Assembly: GCA_002365175.1 (NCBI GenBank)
Contig: DEZK01000008.1
Location: forward strand, 1 to 64,000
Source: Raskinella chloraquaticus (SeqCode)
GTDB taxonomy: Bacteria > Pseudomonadota > Alphaproteobacteria > Rhizobiales > UBA4765
Reading direction: 5' to 3'
Length of the DNA stretch: 64,000 nt
Below the pieces are notes generated by a model that was not told the DNA's origin, searched no databases, and was given only the letters and a program-made list of their open reading frames with translations. Below, piece by piece: positions 34,427 through 43,440 of this stretch (within the stretch, counting starts at the first letter, position 1; each line of letters begins with the position of its first letter). Position numbers and translations under genes: made by a program.

Positions 34427-36040
34427 CTAGCGGGCGAGCTGCAGAAATCGCGTGGCGTTGGCGGCACGCAGATTGGGAATGAACCCGCTCAGGCGGGCTG
34501 ACACAAGGTAGCGCCCTGTATAATGGGCGATCGGCGTCAATGGTGCCTCATCGAGCATCATATCTTCCGCCTGCCGCAGAAGCATAAAACGCCTGTCGGC
34601 ATCGCGTTCACTCCGCGCTGCCTGCAGCAGGCGATCGAAGGGAGGAAAAGACCAGCGCGTCGTGTTAAGGCCACTGCCGCTTTCGAGCAGGAAAAGGAAG
34701 TTCTGCGGATCGTTGTAATCGGCGATCCAGCCGGCCCGGGCCACGTCGTAATCGCCCTTGTCACGGAGATAGGCGAAATGCGTGCGTGAATCGGTTGCGA
34801 CGAAACGGGTGGTGACACCGACCTGTTTCCACATGTCAGCGACCGCCACCGCCATCGCCTTGTTGTTGTCGCTGGCATTGTAGCGCAATTCGACACTCAA
34901 AGGACGAGAGGCGGTAAATCCGGCCTCCGCCAGGAGCGCCTTCGCCCTGTCCTCGCGCTCGATGATCGACAGCGCCTGCCATGACGGATTGGCAGTTGTG
35001 GTGGCGGTTCCGGCAGTTCCCGGTGGAACGAAGCGCGCGGCGGCAATGATCGAACCGCTGGCGATGTCGTCAGCCAGCACGTCGCGATCAATGGCGATGG
35101 AGAGCGCCTGGCGCACACGCTTGTCGTTATAAGGTGGCTTGGTGGTATCAAAGCCGAAATAGATGGTGCCTTGCAGGGGGGCGATCATCAGCTGCTCGCC
35201 GTAGGCAAGGCGCAACGCCTTGATCTGGTCGCTTGGCACATCGGGCAGAAAATCGAGTTCACCGGCACGAAAGCGCCGCACACCGGCGGCGAGGTCCTTG
35301 ACGAGGATATAATCGACAACATCGATGCTGATGGAAGCGGCGTCATGGAAGCGGATATTCTTCGTCAGGCGGATATGCGAGCCCGGTAGGTTCTCGGCAA
35401 GCACATAGGCGCCATTGCTCACCAGTTTTCCCGGTGCAGCGAAGGCAGCGCCGTGGGCAGCGAGGCTCGCGCGATGAACGGGGAGCGTTGTTTGATGGGC
35501 GAGCAAGTCAAGAAAATAGGGTGTCGGCGTTTCAAGGGTGATGATCAGCGTATGGTGATCTGGCGCGGCTATACCGAGCGTTTCGGGCGGCTTCGTGCCG
35601 GCACTGATCGCCTCGGCATTGCGCACGGGGTAGATGACATTGGCGTATTCAGCACCGATTGAGGGGTCGACGAGGCGACGCAGTGCGACAACGAAATCCT
35701 CCGCCGTGACCGGATCACCGTTTGACCATTGCCCATCATGCCTCAGCTTGAAGGTATAGGTCAGCGCATCGGCTGACACCGCCCAGCTTTCAGCGGCACC
35801 CGGCGCCAATTCGCCTGCCCGGTCCTGGATCAGCAGACCTTCGAAGAGATCGCGAAGGATATGGGCTTCAGCGAGCGTGGAGCTGCGCTGCGGATCGAGC
35901 GTTTCAGGTTCGGCGTCATTGCCACGATTGAAATGAACAGCGGCGCCCGCCGGCCTTGCCGGGAGCGCCGCTGTCATCAAATTTACCACGACAAACAGGG
36001 CGGGCGCGAACCATGCAAAGCAGAGCCGCGCCCTCGTCAT
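34427..36040 (-). CDS. Peptide ABC transporter substrate-binding protein (paralogue, first in operon)
   Basis: A 537-residue SBP_bac_5 protein with signal peptide (about 1-34). It shares with its neighbour FNRGNDAEPETLDPQRSSTL, SNGAYVLAENLPGSH, and TTKPPYNDKRVRQALSIAIDRD, so the two arose by tandem duplication. ATG 36040 shares one base with the lon stop (TGATG); an in-frame TTG three bases earlier is less likely. Translation thus seems coupled to lon, an unusual link between a protease and a peptide importer. Confidence 0.93.
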   Translation of the reverse strand: MTRARLCFAWFAPALFVVVNLMTAALPARPAGAAVHFNRGNDAEPETLDPQRSSTLAEAHILRDLFEGLLIQDRAGELAPGAAESWAVSADALTYTFKLRHDGQWSNGDPVTAEDFVVALRRLVDPSIGAEYANVIYPVRNAEAISAGTKPPETLGIAAPDHHTLIITLETPTPYFLDLLAHQTTLPVHRASLAAHGAAFAAPGKLVSNGAYVLAENLPGSHIRLTKNIRFHDAASISIDVVDYILVKDLAAGVRRFRAGELDFLPDVPSDQIKALRLAYGEQLMIAPLQGTIYFGFDTTKPPYNDKRVRQALSIAIDRDVLADDIASGSIIAAARFVPPGTAGTATTTANPSWQALSIIEREDRAKALLAEAGFTASRPLSVELRYNASDNNKAMAVAVADMWKQVGVTTRFVATDSRTHFAYLRDKGDYDVARAGWIADYNDPQNFLFLLESGSGLNTTRWSFPPFDRLLQAARSERDADRRFMLLRQAEDMMLDEAPLTPIAHYTGRYLVSARLSGFIPNLRAANATRFLQLAR

Positions 36041-38472
36041 CAATGGGCGACGAACATCGTCGAATTGTCATCATCAGCGGTCTTGGCGCCGCCGGCGATC
36101 ACTTCACCCTCCTCCCAGGTCGTAGGTTCGGGCAGACGAACGAGGGCGTGCTTCAGCACCTCATCCATGCGCTTGACCGCGATGATGGTAAGGCCGTTCT
36201 TCACGTTGTCGGGGATTTCGGCGAGGTCCTTGACGTTGTCGTCAGGGATAAGAACCGTCTTCAACCCGCCGCGCAACGCCGCCAGAAGCTTTTCCTTCAG
36301 GCCGCCGATCGGCAGCACGCGACCGCGCAGCGTGACCTCGCCGGTCATCGCCACGTCGCGCCTGACCGGAATGCCCGTCATCACCGAGACGATGGTGGTC
36401 GCCATGGCGATGCCAGCGGACGGACCATCCTTCGGTGTGGCGCCCTCGGGGACATGGACGTGGACATCACGACGATCAAAGAGCGGTGGCTTGATACCAA
36501 AATCAATCGCCCGCGAGCGGACATAGGAGGCCGCTGCCGAAATCGATTCCTTCATCACCTCCTTGAGATTGCCGGTGACGGTCATTCTGCCTTTGCCAGG
36601 CATCATGACTGCTTCAATCGTCAGCAACTCGCCGCCCACTTCCGTCCACGCCAGCCCTGTGACAACGCCGACCTGATCTTCATCCTCAGCCGCACCGAAG
36701 CGGAATTTCGGAACACCCAGATAGGACTCAAGCCCGTCCCTGGTGACCTTGACGCTCTTGCGCTTGCCCTTGGAGGCGACCAGCTCCGTCACGCCCTTGC
36801 GGCACAGCCGGGCGATTTCGCGCTCAAGATTGCGTACTCCGGCTTCGCGCGTATAGCGGCGGATGACTTCCAGCAGCGCGTCGTCCTCAACCGACCATTC
36901 CTTGTCGCCAAGACCGTGGGCGGTGAGCTGATGAGGAATGAGATGGCGCCGGGCGATCTCGACCTTTTCATCCTCGGTGTAGCCGGCGATACGGATGATC
37001 TCCATGCGGTCGAGCAGCGCTGGCGGGATGTTCAACGTATTGGCGGTGGTGATGAACATCACATTCGACAAATCGTAATCAACCTCAAGATAATGATCGG
37101 CGAAGGTCGAGTTCTGTTCGGGATCGAGCACCTCGAGCAAGGCGGACGACGGATCGCCGCGGAAATCCATGCCCATCTTGTCGATCTCATCGAGCAGGAA
37201 GAGCGGGTTGGTCTTCTTTGCCTTCTTCATCGACTGGATGATCTTGCCAGGCATCGAGCCAATATAAGTGCGGCGATGCCCGCGGATTTCCGCCTCATCG
37301 CGCACGCCACCCAGCGATACGCGGACGAATTCGCGCCCGGTCGCCTTGGCGATCGATTTGCCAAGCGAGGTCTTGCCGACGCCTGGCGGGCCGACGAGGC
37401 AGAGGATCGGACCTTTCAGCTTGTTCGAGCGGCTCTGGACGGCGAGATACTCGACGATGCGCTCCTTGACCTTCTCAAGCCCGTAATGATCGTGCTCCAG
37501 CACGTTCTGGGCTGCGCTCAACTCCTTGTTGACGCGTGCCTTGCCGCCCCACGGGATCGACAGCATCCAGTCGAGATAATTGCGCACGACGGTTGCTTCC
37601 GCCGACATCGGCGACATCTGGCGCAACTTTTTCAGTTCGGCAATCGCCTTTTCGCGCGCTTCCTTGGACAGCTTGACGGTGCGGATCTTCTCTTCGATCT
37701 CGGCCAGATCGTCCTTACCATCCTCATCGCCAAGTTCGCGCTGGATCGCCTTCATCTGCTCATTGAGATAATACTCGCGCTGCGTCTTCTCCATCTGGCG
37801 CTTGACGCGGCTGCGGATCTTTTTTTCCACCTGGAGGACCGAGATTTCGCCTTCCATAATACCAAGAATGCGCTCTAGGCGTGCCTGAACGGTCGGCAGT
37901 TCCAGCAGTTCCTGCTTCTCCGGGATTTTTACGGCAAGGTGCGCTGACACCGTGTCAGCAAGCTTGTCCGGCTCACTGATCTGCGTCACGGCAGCGACGA
38001 TTTCAGCCGACAATTTCTTGTTGAGCTTCACATAGTTTTCGAACTCGGCAACGACCGAGCGCATGGTCGCGTCGACGGCCACCTTGTCACTCTTCCCATC
38101 GTCGATGAGATCGGCCCGTGCCTCGTAGAATTCCTGGCGCGGATTATAACTGACGACGCGCGCACGCGCCGTTCCCTCGACCAGAACCTTGACGGTATTG
38201 TCAGGCAGTTTCAGCAACTGCAGCACATTGGCGAGCGTGCCAACCTCATAGATAGCATCGTGCGCTGGATCATCATCGCCGGCATTGCGCTGGGTCACCA
38301 GCATAATCGGGCGATCGGTACGCATGGTTTCCTCAAGCGCACGGATTGATTTCTCGCGCCCGACAAACAGAGGTACAACCATGTGTGGAAACACCACGAT
38401 GTCACGCAGCGGCAGGACGGCGTAAACGTCCGATTTCTGGATCGTCGGGGGTGTCTTGTTCTTGTCGCTCAT
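36040..38472 (-). CDS. lon: ATP-dependent protease Lon
   Basis: Degrades damaged and short-lived regulatory proteins. The 810 residues comprise the LON substrate domain (about 14-210), a coiled-coil middle, the AAA+ module with Walker A GPPGVGKTSL and Walker B PLFLLDEIDKM, and the protease domain with catalytic Ser in KDGPSAGIAM and Lys in GGLKEKLLAA. The 5' region holds a promoter-like pair and a long hairpin. oppA follows with a one-base overlap. Confidence 0.97.
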   Translation of the reverse strand: MSDKNKTPPTIQKSDVYAVLPLRDIVVFPHMVVPLFVGREKSIRALEETMRTDRPIMLVTQRNAGDDDPAHDAIYEVGTLANVLQLLKLPDNTVKVLVEGTARARVVSYNPRQEFYEARADLIDDGKSDKVAVDATMRSVVAEFENYVKLNKKLSAEIVAAVTQISEPDKLADTVSAHLAVKIPEKQELLELPTVQARLERILGIMEGEISVLQVEKKIRSRVKRQMEKTQREYYLNEQMKAIQRELGDEDGKDDLAEIEEKIRTVKLSKEAREKAIAELKKLRQMSPMSAEATVVRNYLDWMLSIPWGGKARVNKELSAAQNVLEHDHYGLEKVKERIVEYLAVQSRSNKLKGPILCLVGPPGVGKTSLGKSIAKATGREFVRVSLGGVRDEAEIRGHRRTYIGSMPGKIIQSMKKAKKTNPLFLLDEIDKMGMDFRGDPSSALLEVLDPEQNSTFADHYLEVDYDLSNVMFITTANTLNIPPALLDRMEIIRIAGYTEDEKVEIARRHLIPHQLTAHGLGDKEWSVEDDALLEVIRRYTREAGVRNLEREIARLCRKGVTELVASKGKRKSVKVTRDGLESYLGVPKFRFGAAEDEDQVGVVTGLAWTEVGGELLTIEAVMMPGKGRMTVTGNLKEVMKESISAAASYVRSRAIDFGIKPPLFDRRDVHVHVPEGATPKDGPSAGIAMATTIVSVMTGIPVRRDVAMTGEVTLRGRVLPIGGLKEKLLAALRGGLKTVLIPDDNVKDLAEIPDNVKNGLTIIAVKRMDEVLKHALVRLPEPTTWEEGEVIAGGAKTADDDNSTMFVAH

Positions 38473-38516
38473 TGTTCAATTCCTTTCCGCGCGTCGTCGC
38501 GTCGGCAGTCCCACAG

Positions 38517-38552
38517 CCCGGTTTCGAGGACGTCGTCACTGACGACACCGGG
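38517..38552 (-). other. Stable hairpin in the lon leader
   Basis: CCCGGT (38517-38522) pairs with ACCGGG (38547-38552), and inside it GTCGTCA (38532-38538) pairs with TGACGAC (38540-38546) around a single base; nine unpaired bases form a bulge on one side. It lies about 45-80 bases before the lon ATG in the probable mRNA leader. Confidence 0.45.
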
Positions 38553-38648
38553 TGCTCGTGTTCGAGGGCAACGAATCTTTGAAGACCAGCTTACGCTTCC
38601 ACAGACCTGACTGCCAGAGAGGCTGCCATCGTCTGTCTTGTTGAGGGC

Positions 38649-38677
38649 TAGGTGGTTACGGCCTTGTAAATTGTCAA
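38649..38677 (-). promoter_or_regulatory. Candidate lon promoter (sigma-70 or sigma-32 like)
   Basis: On the minus strand TTGACA (38677-38672, preceded by C, so CTTGAC) and CACCTA (38654-38649) are 17 bases apart. The CTTGA and CACCTA halves resemble alphaproteobacterial heat-shock promoters, which would suit lon. No experimental start is known. Confidence 0.4.
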
Positions 38678-38738
38678 GAATGCAATGCTGGCCGGTCAAC
38701 ATCACGAGCGCAAGGTAACATCATGGCAAAAACAGAAT

Positions 38739-39158
38739 TCACGGGTTTATGCCGTAGCTGCGCACACAGGGCACATATGAACCGGCCCAGTAACCGCCAT
38801 TTTGCGACGCGCACAGGCTTCGGATGTCCGCTGCCTCACTGGCGCCCCGCTGTTCGGCGCGGTGCTGCTGCAATACCGGGCTGCTGTTGACGCGGCGCAG
38901 AAAACCCTGAGCACTGGGAAGCAGCTGCGCGCAGCGGCGCGCATAAGGGCTGCCTTCGTTGATGCAGTCACGCAAATTACTGATGAGAGATTCCGAATTG
39001 TACTGACATTCGTCCTTATCAATCGCCGAGCGGGAGGCGGCGCATTGCTGGCGCGTGTAGGCGTATTGCCGCTCGGGATTCCATTGCGCTGCCGCCGGGT
39101 CTATCGACAGCTGCAGACAAGCCGCGACGACCACCACAAACACCGCCAGGTACCGCAT
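38739..39158 (-). CDS. Unknown secreted protein with six cysteines
   Basis: A 139-residue product with a clear signal peptide (about 1-24, ending AAAQ). The mature part has six cysteines, enough for three disulfides in the periplasm, and ends in NGGYWAGSYVPCVRSYGINP. No family is recognised. It stands between clpX and lon, 77 bases after clpX, where many relatives have no gene or a DNA-binding HU gene after lon; it may be co-transcribed with clpX. Confidence 0.75.
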   Translation of the reverse strand: MRYLAVFVVVVAACLQLSIDPAAAQWNPERQYAYTRQQCAASRSAIDKDECQYNSESLISNLRDCINEGSPYARRCAQLLPSAQGFLRRVNSSPVLQQHRAEQRGASEAADIRSLCASQNGGYWAGSYVPCVRSYGINP

Positions 39159-39234
39159 CGCGAGCCCTCTATCCAGTTATCCCTTACCTTGGGGAATAGA
39201 ATAGAAGGGGGCTGCTTTACAAGCCCTGTTTGCT

Positions 39235-40497
39235 TCAGGCGGTTGCGCCTTTTTCCTCGGGACGGTCGCTGTAAATATAGAGCGGACGTCCCTTCCCTTC
39301 GACAACCTCTCCCGACAGCACAACTTCCGAGACACCTTCAAGGCCGGGAAGATCGTACATTGTCTCCAGCAATATGCCTTCCATGATGGAGCGAAGTCCG
39401 CGCGCGCCAGTCTTGCGGTCGATCGCCTTGCGGGCGATGGCGCGCAGAGCGTCATCCTTCACGCTGAGATCGACCTGTTCCATCTCAAAAAGACGCTGAT
39501 ACTGCTTGACGAGGGCATTTTTCGGCTCGGTCAGGATTTTGATCAGCGCATCCTCGTCGAGATCGCCAAGGGTCGCGATGACCGGCAAACGGCCGATGAA
39601 TTCAGGAATAAGGCCAAACCGCAACAAATCCTCGGGTTCGACCATGCGGAACAGTTCGCCGGTGCGACGATCCTCGGGAGCTGCGACGTTGGCGGCAAAA
39701 CCGATCGAGGTCGAGCGCGAACGCTGCGAAATGATCTTTTCGAGGCCGGCAAACGCACCGCCACAGATGAAAAGGATGTTGGTCGTATCGACCTGCAGGA
39801 ATTCCTGCTGCGGATGCTTGCGCCCGCCCTGCGGCGGCACCGAAGCAACCGTCCCTTCCATGATCTTCAGCAAGGCCTGCTGCACGCCCTCGCCCGAGAC
39901 GTCGCGGGTGATCGAGGGATTGTCGGATTTGCGGCTGATCTTGTCGACCTCGTCAATATAAACGATCCCGCGCTGCGCCCGCTCGACGTTGTAATCGGCG
40001 GCCTGCAACAACTTCAGAATGATGTTCTCGACGTCTTCACCAACGTAACCAGCTTCCGTCAGCGTGGTCGCATCCGCCATGGTGAAGGGCACGTCAAGGA
40101 TGCGCGCCAGCGTCTGGGCGAGCAGCGTCTTGCCCGAACCGGTCGGACCGACCAGCAGGATGTTCGACTTCGACAATTCTACTTCATTGTTCTTTGCTGC
40201 ATGATTGAGGCGCTTGTAATGATTGTGAACGGCCACCGACAGCACCCGTTTGGCATGCTCCTGGCCGATGACGTAATCATCCAGCACCTTGCAGATCTCG
40301 CGGGGTGTCGGTATCCCGTCGCGCGATTTGACGAGCGAGGATTTGTTTTCCTCGCGAATGATGTCCATGCACAGTTCGACGCACTCATCGCAGATGAACA
40401 CCGTCGGCCCGGCGATGAGTTTACGCACCTCATGCTGGCTTTTGCCGCAGAACGAGCAGTAAAGCGTGTTCTTTGAATCACCGGTTGCCTTGCTCAT
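39235..40497 (-). CDS. clpX: ClpX, ATP-binding unfoldase of the ClpXP protease
   Basis: Recognises, unfolds and feeds tagged proteins to ClpP. The 420 residues start with a four-cysteine zinc domain (LYCSFCGKS ... FICDECVELC), followed by Walker A GPTGSGKT, Walker B GIVYIDEVDKI, and the pore and ClpP-contact loops. ATG 40497 gives the standard MSKATGDSKN N-terminus. The 198-base gap to clpP holds no gene that I can support. Confidence 0.97.
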   Translation of the reverse strand: MSKATGDSKNTLYCSFCGKSQHEVRKLIAGPTVFICDECVELCMDIIREENKSSLVKSRDGIPTPREICKVLDDYVIGQEHAKRVLSVAVHNHYKRLNHAAKNNEVELSKSNILLVGPTGSGKTLLAQTLARILDVPFTMADATTLTEAGYVGEDVENIILKLLQAADYNVERAQRGIVYIDEVDKISRKSDNPSITRDVSGEGVQQALLKIMEGTVASVPPQGGRKHPQQEFLQVDTTNILFICGGAFAGLEKIISQRSRSTSIGFAANVAAPEDRRTGELFRMVEPEDLLRFGLIPEFIGRLPVIATLGDLDEDALIKILTEPKNALVKQYQRLFEMEQVDLSVKDDALRAIARKAIDRKTGARGLRSIMEGILLETMYDLPGLEGVSEVVLSGEVVEGKGRPLYIYSDRPEEKGATA

Positions 40498-40695
40498 GCC
40501 CGTCAAGCTCCTGTTCTATCCTCCGGCTGCGCTGTGACAGACGCATTCCCAGAGGTGAATTACCGAGTTGGCATCCTAGACCCGAACGCCAATCTGACCA
40601 TGGTAACCGATCGAAGATCAAGAAGGCTTTAATTCGATCAGACAGATTTCATAGCTCACACGATCACGTTCGCATGAGCGTCACATTGTCGCCAA

Positions 40696-41325
40696 TCAGG
40701 GCTTTGCGCTCTCTTCCGGGCGTTTTTCCATGACCTGATCGATAATGCCCCAGCTCTTGGCGCCCTCGGCGGTCATGAAATTATCACGCTCAAGCGCCGT
40801 CTCGACTTCCTTGAGATTGCGCCCGCAATGGCGGACATAGATCTCGTTCAGGCGCAATTTCAGGCTCTCCACCTCCTTGGCGTGAATGAGGATATCGGTC
40901 ACCTGACCCTGGTAGCCGCCCGAAGGTTGATGAACCATGATGCGCGCATTAGGTAGCGCAAAGCGCTGATCCTTGGCGCCGGCTGCCAGAAGAAGCGAGC
41001 CCATCGAGGCCGCCTGACCGACACATAATGTCTGCACGGCGGGGCGTATGAACTGCATCGTGTCATAGATCGCCAGCCCCGAGGTGACCACGCCGCCGGG
41101 TGAATTAATGTACATGGCGATCTCTTTCTTGGGGTTTTCAGCCTCAAGAAACAGCAGCTGGGCGACCACCAGCGAGGCCATCCCGTCCTCGACCGGTCCG
41201 GTGAGGAAGATGATGCGCTCTTTCAGCAGCCGTGAATAGATATCATAGGCGCGTTCGCCGCGTGCGGTGCTCTCGACCACCATGGGCACGAGATAACTAC
41301 CATATGTTTCAACAGGATCGCGCAT
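40696..41325 (-). CDS. clpP: ATP-dependent Clp protease proteolytic subunit
   Basis: The serine peptidase ring of ClpXP. The 209 residues contain the catalytic Ser in GQAASMGSLLLAAG and His in ARIMVHQPSGG, and the YINSPGGVVTSGLAIYD groove. It lies between tig and clpX in the classical order. Confidence 0.97.
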   Translation of the reverse strand: MRDPVETYGSYLVPMVVESTARGERAYDIYSRLLKERIIFLTGPVEDGMASLVVAQLLFLEAENPKKEIAMYINSPGGVVTSGLAIYDTMQFIRPAVQTLCVGQAASMGSLLLAAGAKDQRFALPNARIMVHQPSGGYQGQVTDILIHAKEVESLKLRLNEIYVRHCGRNLKEVETALERDNFMTAEGAKSWGIIDQVMEKRPEESAKP

Positions 41326-41351
41326 GTTTCCTCGCCTAAAGAATCGGGATG

Positions 41352-41409
41352 TTTCCGGCCTCGCGCCGGAAATGTCCGCCGATATTGAGAGTGGGCTCGA
41401 TCAGAGCCC
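41352..41409 (-). other. Two hairpins in the tig-clpP interval
   Basis: TTTCCGGC (41352-41359) pairs with GCCGGAAA (41365-41372), and GGGCTC (41393-41398) pairs with GAGCCC (41404-41409). Neither is followed by a T-run on the minus strand, so they look like processing or attenuation structures rather than simple terminators. The first ends 26 bases before the clpP start. Confidence 0.45.
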
Positions 41410-41503
41410 GACTCATTCGCAGATGGGTATTATGCCGCCGTTGTGTAAGAGGCTGCAAACATTCTTGCGCAACGAGGCTAACGGCCAGCAGTCGTGAGGG
41501 CCG

Positions 41504-42913
41504 TTATTCGGCCTTCTTGCGGGTGCGCTTGGGTTTGGGTGCCTCGGCCTCAGCCTCGGTGCCGGGCTCACCTTCCTCAGGCGCGAAAAGAGCCGCACGC
41601 TCAATCTTGTTCTCGCTCACCTTGGCAAGTTCGAGGATATAATCGACAGCCTTCTCTTCGAAGATCGGAGCGCGCAATTCCGCCAGGGCTTCCGGGGTCT
41701 TGCGATAGAATTCGATCACTTCGCGCTCCTGACCGGGAAACTGGCGGGCGCGCTCGAAAAGGGCGCGGTTGATCTCTTCATCCAGCACCTTGATCTGGTT
41801 GCGCTCGCCAATTTCAGCCAGCAAAAGGCCGAGACGCACGCGGCGCTCGGCAATCTTGCGATAATCGGCCTTGGCCTCTTCCTCGTTCGTGCCCTCGTCG
41901 GCGAAACTGCGGCCGGCGCGCTCCATATCGGCGGTGAGATTGCGCCAGATGGCGTCCACTTCCTGATTGACCAAGGTTGGCGGCAGATCGAATTTATATT
42001 CACCATCAAGGACATCGAGAAGGCGACGCTTGAGGCGACGGCGCGACTGGGCGCCGTCCTCGCGGGCGATCTGATCGCGCACCGCCTCTTTCAGCTTGTC
42101 GATCCCTTCAAGCCCCAGCGTCTTGGCGAAATCATCATCCAGCTTGAGATCGCCAGGGGCAGCCACTTCGGTGACCGTGACGGCAAAGCTTGCCTCCTTG
42201 CCGGCCAGATGGGCGGCCTGATACTCGGCCGGAAACGTCACCTTCACGGTACGCTCATCACCGCTTTTGGCGCCGATCATCTGGTCTTCAAAACCGGGAA
42301 TGAAGCTCTTTGAACCCAGAACCAGAGAAATACCTTGCGACGTGCCTCCCTCGAAGGCTTCGCCGTCGATGGTGCCGACGAAATCAATGGTCAGACGGTC
42401 CCCATCCTTTGCCGTCTCTCCTGCATCGCGGGCAACAAACGGCCGATTCTGGTCGGCAATGCGCTGGACAGCCTCATCGATGTCCTTGTCGCTGACCTCC
42501 GTCACGTCGCGCACCAGCGAAATCGACTTGAAATCCATCAATTCGATGGTCGGCAGGATTTCCATCGCCATCGTATAGGACAAATCGCCGCGCCCTTCGA
42601 TGACTGCGGTGAGTTCATCCTGATCCTCGGGGAAATTGAGCTTTGGTTCGCTTGCCAGCTTCAGCTTGTGGTCAACCGTGATCGTCCGGGTGGCTTCGCC
42701 CACCGCGTCATTGACGACTTCAGCCATCGCCGACTTGCCGTAGACACGCTTCAGGTGCGCCAGCGGCACCTTGCCGGGGCGGAAACCGGGGATGTTGGCG
42801 CGCGCACGCATCTCTTCCAGGCGCGCCGACAGCTTGCTGCCCAGATCGCCAGCGGTGACGACGACCTTGAATTCACGCTTCAGGCCATCGTTCAGCGTTT
42901 CGGTAACTTGCAT
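41504..42913 (-). CDS. tig: Trigger factor
   Basis: Ribosome-bound chaperone and prolyl isomerase. The 469 residues have the ribosome-docking signature GFRPGKVPLAHLKRVYG near 45, an FKBP-like PPIase domain (about 165-250) and the helical C-terminal arms, ending in a charged tail. ATG 42913 (MQVTETLNDGLKREF) is the family start; the ORF extends further right without likeness. Confidence 0.96.
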   Translation of the reverse strand: MQVTETLNDGLKREFKVVVTAGDLGSKLSARLEEMRARANIPGFRPGKVPLAHLKRVYGKSAMAEVVNDAVGEATRTITVDHKLKLASEPKLNFPEDQDELTAVIEGRGDLSYTMAMEILPTIELMDFKSISLVRDVTEVSDKDIDEAVQRIADQNRPFVARDAGETAKDGDRLTIDFVGTIDGEAFEGGTSQGISLVLGSKSFIPGFEDQMIGAKSGDERTVKVTFPAEYQAAHLAGKEASFAVTVTEVAAPGDLKLDDDFAKTLGLEGIDKLKEAVRDQIAREDGAQSRRRLKRRLLDVLDGEYKFDLPPTLVNQEVDAIWRNLTADMERAGRSFADEGTNEEEAKADYRKIAERRVRLGLLLAEIGERNQIKVLDEEINRALFERARQFPGQEREVIEFYRKTPEALAELRAPIFEEKAVDYILELAKVSENKIERAALFAPEEGEPGTEAEAEAPKPKRTRKKAE

Positions 42914-43057
42914 GGAATTCGTCCTCGGATAATGCGCGCAAAACCCAACGTCGCCATTTTTCAAGCGCGGCGGCGCGGATACGCTTCAAGATCGCGCGGT
43001 GCTACAGGAGTGAGCGAGGTTTTTCAAGGCGGCTGCATCCGCCAAAAGAATGTTAGG

Positions 43058-43142
43058 TGGTGCGGGCGGAGGGACTCGAACCCCCACGACTTGCGCCGCT
43101 GGAACCTAAATCCAGTGCGTCTACCAGTTCCGCCACGCCCGC
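43058..43142 (-). tRNA. tRNA-Leu (anticodon UAG)
   Basis: A class II tRNA with long variable arm: acceptor GCGGGCG/CGCCCGC, anticodon stem CTGGA/TCCAG with loop TTTAGGT (anticodon TAG), variable arm CGGCGCAAGTCG region, T-loop TTCGAGT, discriminator A and encoded CCA. Confidence 0.96.
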
Positions 43143-43223
43143 GCGGGGTGCTGTATATCATGGGTCATGGGGAGCCGCGCGTGGAAAATCGATCTTATAC
43201 CCACGACTTTCCCCAATGGTGAC

Positions 43224-43385
43224 TTAACGTCGATCAGTCATCAGCAACACCGTCTGCAGCACGAGAAAACCGGCAGCCATGGTCAAAAAACCAGCTGCCT
43301 GTGCATCATGCCCTGCATAATGGTCAATCGTTGCATAAAATGCGACGAGAACCGCAAGGCCAAAGCCAAGGACGGTTTTCGACAT
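43224..43385 (-). CDS. Small two-helix membrane protein (53 residues)
   Basis: The product has two hydrophobic segments (about 5-18 and 31-46) joined by a short polar loop DHYAGHDAQ, and ends in a basic tail. The start is well supported: GGAGGTG lies five bases before the ATG at 43385. No family is recognised. It is divergent from the multicopper-oxidase-like gene with only 55 bases between starts, so its promoter must lie within that region or inside the neighbouring coding sequence. Confidence 0.72.
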   Translation of the reverse strand: MSKTVLGFGLAVLVAFYATIDHYAGHDAQAAGFLTMAAGFLVLQTVLLMTDRR

Positions 43386-43440
43386 GAGACACCTCCGTTT
43401 CAAAACGGGACATCGCCGGGGCGTGATATTGCCCCAGGCC

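Noticed and set aside
35956..37878. Long open frame of 640 codons antisense to lon
   Set aside because: It mirrors the lon coding sequence in a GC-rich genome, has no recognisable domain, and lon on the other strand is unambiguous.
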